Of a DNA stretch of 16,339 nucleotides, positions 14,486 through 16,339 are shown piece after piece. Within the stretch, counting starts at the first letter, position 1, and every line of letters starts with the position of its first letter. This DNA comes from an uncultured Oscillospiraceae bacterium (GTDB lineage Bacteria; Bacillota; Clostridia; Oscillospirales; Acutalibacteraceae). A program made the translations under genes and the position numbers. The stretch covers positions 1 to 16,339 of the forward strand of contig UQQT01000047.1 of NCBI GenBank assembly GCA_900543395.1, read 5' to 3'. The notes beneath the pieces are model-generated. The model did no database searches, was not told the origin of the DNA, and saw only the letters and a list, made by a program, of their open reading frames with translations.

Positions 14486-15052
14486 ATGAGTATATTTGAT
14501 AAAATAAACAAGGTAAAAAATCAAACGCAGTCTGCTTCTGCACCGAGCTTTAACTCAAACAAAGAAACATTCACATTTAACGCTCTGCCCGAAAGTCTTG
14601 CTCAAATGCAGGCTCTGCCCGAGGCAGACCTCTCCTCCCCTTTTAAAACCGCGTCATTAACGGTATGCGCGCTCTGTGCCTATGCTGCAGATAAGCAGAT
14701 CGGTACAGAAATGCTCAACTGGCTCAGGGGTCCGCGTCCGCTCAACGGAATGGATATTTCATTTTTAAATGACCGCTTCCGCGGAAACAAAACCTACATT
14801 CCGTTCTCATATTTTGCAGGAGCAACTCCGGATAACGACTACACCCCGAGTCAGCCGTTTACAATAACAATCGAGAGCAGCCATGTTTCCGCCGAAGAAC
14901 AAGGATATATGAAGCTGTTTATACCGTGCGGCGGCGCAGACAGTCCTCGCCCTATAAAGCTCAGAATGAGAGGCGACGGAAAATGGTTTTTGTGGGAGCA
15001 ATATCTTTTAACCGATATCCGTCAACCCAAATCATCCGATCCATGGGCATAA
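14486..15052 (+). CDS. DUF6935-like soluble protein
   Basis: The 188-aa cytoplasmic protein starts with a polar linker (1-27). It then has the characteristic block FTFNALPESLAQMQALPEAD, SSPFKTASLTVCALCAY, MLNWLRGPRPLNGMD, IPFSYFAGATPDNDYTPSQP, YMKLFIPCGGADSPRPIKL and KWFLWEQYLLTDIRQPKSSD. I recognise this as the pattern of the family now called DUF6935, from memory and not from a search. It usually sits next to TPM and zinc-ribbon genes, as here. The gene begins 12 bases after the TPM gene with GGAGG upstream and ends the run of tightly packed genes. No enzyme motif is visible; an adaptor role in the membrane module is a guess. Confidence 0.75.
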   Translation: MSIFDKINKVKNQTQSASAPSFNSNKETFTFNALPESLAQMQALPEADLSSPFKTASLTVCALCAYAADKQIGTEMLNWLRGPRPLNGMDISFLNDRFRGNKTYIPFSYFAGATPDNDYTPSQPFTITIESSHVSAEEQGYMKLFIPCGGADSPRPIKLRMRGDGKWFLWEQYLLTDIRQPKSSDPWA

Positions 15053-15060
15053 GGTCATGA

Positions 15061-15225
15061 ATATTTCACGGCTTCTTTCACAAAGCGGAACAAATAACAA
15101 CTGATTTCCACGATAAAAAACAGGCTGAAAAGGTTTGGACTGCCCTCTTTGAGGGCAGAAAAAGCCTCGACAGCGAACGTGCTGATGCACTCATCACCTT
15201 CATCATCTGTAATTTTATCATGTAG
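15061..15225 (+). pseudogene. Start-less small gene fragment after the DUF6935-like gene
   Basis: One open frame with no usable start codon reads protein-like sequence: HKAEQITTDFHDKKQAEK, then VWTALFEGRKSLDSERADAL, then ITFIICNFIM and a TAG. Its amino-acid balance and codon use match neighbouring genes. An ATG at 15057, four bases after the previous stop, opens a different frame that ends after 15 codons. A single-base loss just after that ATG would explain both, giving an original protein of about 55 residues. I call it a probable frameshifted small gene. The alternative is a sequencing error in a real gene. The minus-strand ORF over the same bases looks like a shadow. Confidence 0.4.
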
Positions 15226-15339
15226 ATAACCCCCCCATCCGCTTTTTTATAAAAATCGTGAAACATTGCAATTGCTGATATTTAAGTTTTTATATCCTGT
15301 CATTTTTAATCATAATATTATTCCTTTTTTTAAAAAAAT

Positions 15340-15380
15340 AATAGAGAGTTGATCACAAAACCGATTAACTCTCTATTTTT
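15340..15380. terminator. Bidirectional terminator
   Basis: AATAGAGAGTT (15340-15350) and AACTCTCTATT (15367-15377) form an 11-bp stem with a 16-base loop. It ends in a T run on the plus strand (to 15380) and has an A run before it (15332-15338), so it can stop transcripts from both sides. It is the first convincing terminator after the gene run that ends at 15052. Confidence 0.8.
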
Positions 15381-15409
15381 ATGTTTATTGGATTATAATA
15401 TTTATTTAA

Positions 15410-15556
15410 TTACCGCTGTTTTCGGTTATCGCTGCGTCTTAATGACCTAAAATTTCCGACGCAGCCTTTAATCACATATCTGATTATTCGGCTTAGTTTC
15501 TTCTCTCACAAAAATCGATGGTTTAAAAAAAACGCTCCGTTTGATTTTCTTGCCAT
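15410..15556 (-). other. Possible short ORF with an internal in-frame TGA
   Basis: On the minus strand AGAAGGAG is placed 7 bases before ATG 15556, and the frame reads MARKSNGAFFLNHRFL, then TGA (15508-15506), then 31 further basic residues including KLSRIIRYVIKGCVGNF to TAA at 15410. An eight-base homopolymer lies in the first part. This may be a decayed gene start, a frameshifted gene, or chance. No selenocysteine element is evident. Confidence 0.25.
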
Positions 15557-15703
15557 TAACAAAACTCCTTCTATCTTCATTACACAAAAAATATGTATAA
15601 GACAATCCTTATTAGCTTGGTTTTTTGGGTGTAGTTTGGGGGTAGTTTTGAAGCAAAGAGAAGTTACTATATGATATTATATAACATAAGTGTCATTTTT
15701 ATA

Positions 15704-16054
15704 TCATCTGTTTAATTTATTTTTTGCAGTATTTATCGAAACAATAAGCAGTTTCTTTATTTCAACACATTGCACCAATATTTCATTATTGTCATAATAT
15801 CCGCTTTCAATCAATAATTCAATCCAATATTCGCTTTCCGAACATTCTTTAAGTGCAATTTGAAGTTTAGCGATAAAATCCGCCGTTCCGTGTCCGTAGA
15901 ACGCCTCGCGGATATTTGCTCCGACACTTGTACCGCTTCTGATAAGCTGATTTGTAATCACGCTTTCTTTTTTATTCTGTTTTACATAATTGCAGACTTT
16001 AATTATTTGCAGGGCAAATTCTTTTGATTTATCCATCAACGGGCTGTTAGCCAT
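15704..16054 (-). CDS. Four-helix-bundle protein (S23/IVP family)
   Basis: This 116-aa protein follows the family pattern closely: helix 1 SKEFALQIIKVCNYVKQ, then ITNQLIRSGTSVGANIREA, then KLQIALKECSESEYWIELL, then the last helix EILVQCVEIKKLLIVSINTA. The family was first found encoded in 23S rRNA intervening sequences and is otherwise chromosomal, of unknown function. Its fold is shared with Avd accessory proteins of diversity-generating retroelements. No reverse transcriptase or repeat pair is present here, so it is a stand-alone copy. A TTG at 16072 would add six residues, but GAAGGCGG then serves as ribosome binding site for ATG 16054. A T9 run with hairpin lies upstream of it, so expression may depend on readthrough from the tRNA genes. 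Confidence 0.88.
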   Translation of the reverse strand: MANSPLMDKSKEFALQIIKVCNYVKQNKKESVITNQLIRSGTSVGANIREAFYGHGTADFIAKLQIALKECSESEYWIELLIESGYYDNNEILVQCVEIKKLLIVSINTAKNKLNR

Positions 16055-16095
16055 AATGTTACCGCCTTCCAAAATCGACTCGAAAAAAAAACTTA

Positions 16096-16169
16096 TTACC
16101 TCTTACTTTTTACTTCTTACTTCCCAAAGCCCGGCAGAAATTAGGTAAGAAGTAAGAGGTAAAAGGTAA
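16096..16169. repeat. 27-bp imperfect inverted repeat of 7-base units
   Basis: The left arm is 16096-16122 and the right arm 16143-16169; both are built of TTACTTC / GAAGTAA-type units, and the right side continues to 16176. The four non-complementary positions are all T opposite G in a plus-strand transcript, so a plus RNA would form a continuous 27-bp helix with G.U pairs. The minus-strand RNA would have C.A mismatches but is followed by nine T residues (16091-16083). Confidence 0.75.
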
Positions 16170-16176
16170 GAAGTAA

Positions 16177-16203
16177 GCCCCAAAAACATAACGTCTTTGG
16201 GGC
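16177..16203 (-). terminator. Hairpin just downstream of tRNA-Cys
   Basis: GCCCCAAA (16177-16184) and TTTGGGGC (16196-16203) form an 8-bp stem with an 11-base loop, 2 bases beyond the tRNA CCA end. The following minus-strand sequence is TTACTTCTT, a loose T-rich tail. It is likely a terminator or a 3'-processing boundary of the tRNA transcript. Confidence 0.55.
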
Positions 16204-16205
16204 TT

Positions 16206-16280
16206 TGGAGGTACCACCCAGATTTGAACTGGGGCATAACGGTTTTGCAGACCGTGGCCTTACCACTTGGCTATGGTACC
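16206..16280 (-). tRNA. tRNA-Cys (GCA)
   Basis: The minus strand gives a complete cloverleaf: acceptor GGTACCA paired with TGGTACC, the D arm around AGCCAAGTGGTAAGGC, the anticodon stem-loop with CTGCAAA (anticodon GCA at 16248-16246), and the T arm with GTTCAAATC. Discriminator T and an encoded CCA (16208-16206) follow. Charged with cysteine, it reads UGU and UGC. Confidence 0.95.
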
Positions 16281-16291
16281 GTATAAAAAAA

Positions 16292-16339
16292 TGGAGCGGA
16301 TGACGAGGCTCGAACTCGCTACCTCCACCTTGGCAAGGT
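16292..16339 (-). tRNA. tRNA-Gly (GCC), 3' part only
   Basis: The window ends inside this gene. Visible on the minus strand are the anticodon loop CTTGCCAAGG (anticodon GCC at 16334-16332), the variable region, the T arm with GTTCGAGCC, the acceptor 3' side CATCCGC, discriminator T and an encoded CCA (16294-16292). It lies 11 bases upstream of tRNA-Cys, so the two are probably co-transcribed. Confidence 0.9.

Larger units (their letters stand above)
15226..15703. other. Long intergenic region between converging genes
   Basis: About 480 bases lie between the plus-strand operon and the minus-strand four-helix gene. It is AT-rich and holds a bidirectional terminator (15340-15380), a GCTGCGTC/GACGCAGC inverted repeat (15431-15438 and 15458-15465), and a minus-strand ribosome-binding-site-plus-ATG leading into a short frame with an in-frame TGA (15410-15556). 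A short imperfect direct repeat GGGTGTAGTTT / GGGGGTAGTTT lies near 15627-15648. I see no intact gene of normal size. Confidence 0.6.

Noticed and set aside
15381..15703. Remnant of an integrated element (integrase or att site) near the tRNA genes
   Set aside because: The MARKS-like start and the GTAGTTTGGGGGTAGTTT repeat are suggestive, but there is no integrase sequence and no duplicated tRNA 3' end in the window.
15704..16054. Diversity-generating retroelement suggested by the four-helix (Avd-like) protein
   Set aside because: No reverse transcriptase, no template/variable repeat pair and no adenine-biased variation are present. The protein matches the stand-alone S23/IVP type better.
1..16339. 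CRISPR array, riboswitch or toxin-antitoxin pair
   Set aside because: No regularly spaced repeats, no recognisable riboswitch core, and no paired small toxin/antitoxin genes were seen on either strand.

Overview
The window reads as chromosomal DNA of a Firmicute, most likely a gut-type Clostridia (Oscillospirales/Lachnospirales grade). The signs are strong GGAGG-type ribosome binding sites, occasional TTG starts, tRNAs with encoded CCA, a clostridial-style 7TM/GHKL/LuxR two-component operon, short lipoproteins, and a TPM / zinc-ribbon / TM2 / DUF6935-like operon. There is no plasmid, phage or CRISPR signature.

Layout. (a) 1-2600, minus strand: an intact metal-dependent amidohydrolase (89-1369), then an orphan 240-aa gene (1442-2164), then a second copy of only the promoter and first 100 codons of the amidohydrolase (2192-2497). 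The two copies form a 397-bp direct repeat (1065-1461 and 2193-2589) differing at 7 positions by my count. The arrangement is repeat-gene-repeat, so the duplicated promoter now faces the orphan gene. (b) 2659-6341, plus strand: a promoter, three overlapping genes for a two-component system, and a clear intrinsic terminator. The first protein is an 8-TM sensor with a degenerate kinase-like C-terminus, the second a catalytic histidine kinase, the third a LuxR-type response regulator. (c) 6346-8681: an inverted-repeat-rich spacer, a stand-alone receiver-like protein whose phosphoacceptor Asp is replaced by Glu, two lipoproteins, and a small cysteine-containing ORF that looks like a broken zinc-ribbon gene. 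(d) 8727-15052: eight closely spaced plus-strand genes. They encode a TM2-domain protein, a lipoprotein, two tandem DUF3592-like membrane proteins, two double-zinc-ribbon membrane proteins, a TPM-domain protein with a Gly-rich tail, and a DUF6935-like soluble protein. A frameshifted gene fragment and a bidirectional terminator follow. (e) 15704-16339, minus strand: a four-helix-bundle (S23/IVP family) protein, a large imperfect inverted repeat, tRNA-Cys(GCA) and the 3' part of tRNA-Gly(GCC).

Working picture (inference). Region d looks like a cell-envelope module in which membrane-anchored zinc ribbons, a TPM domain and small membrane proteins act together at the cytoplasmic membrane. The two-component system and pseudo-receiver upstream are plausible regulators because of proximity and shared strand, but no sequence evidence proves the link. 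The most unusual items are the repeat-gene-repeat at the amidohydrolase, the pseudokinase/kinase pair followed by a Glu-substituted receiver, and the multi-gene membrane module.
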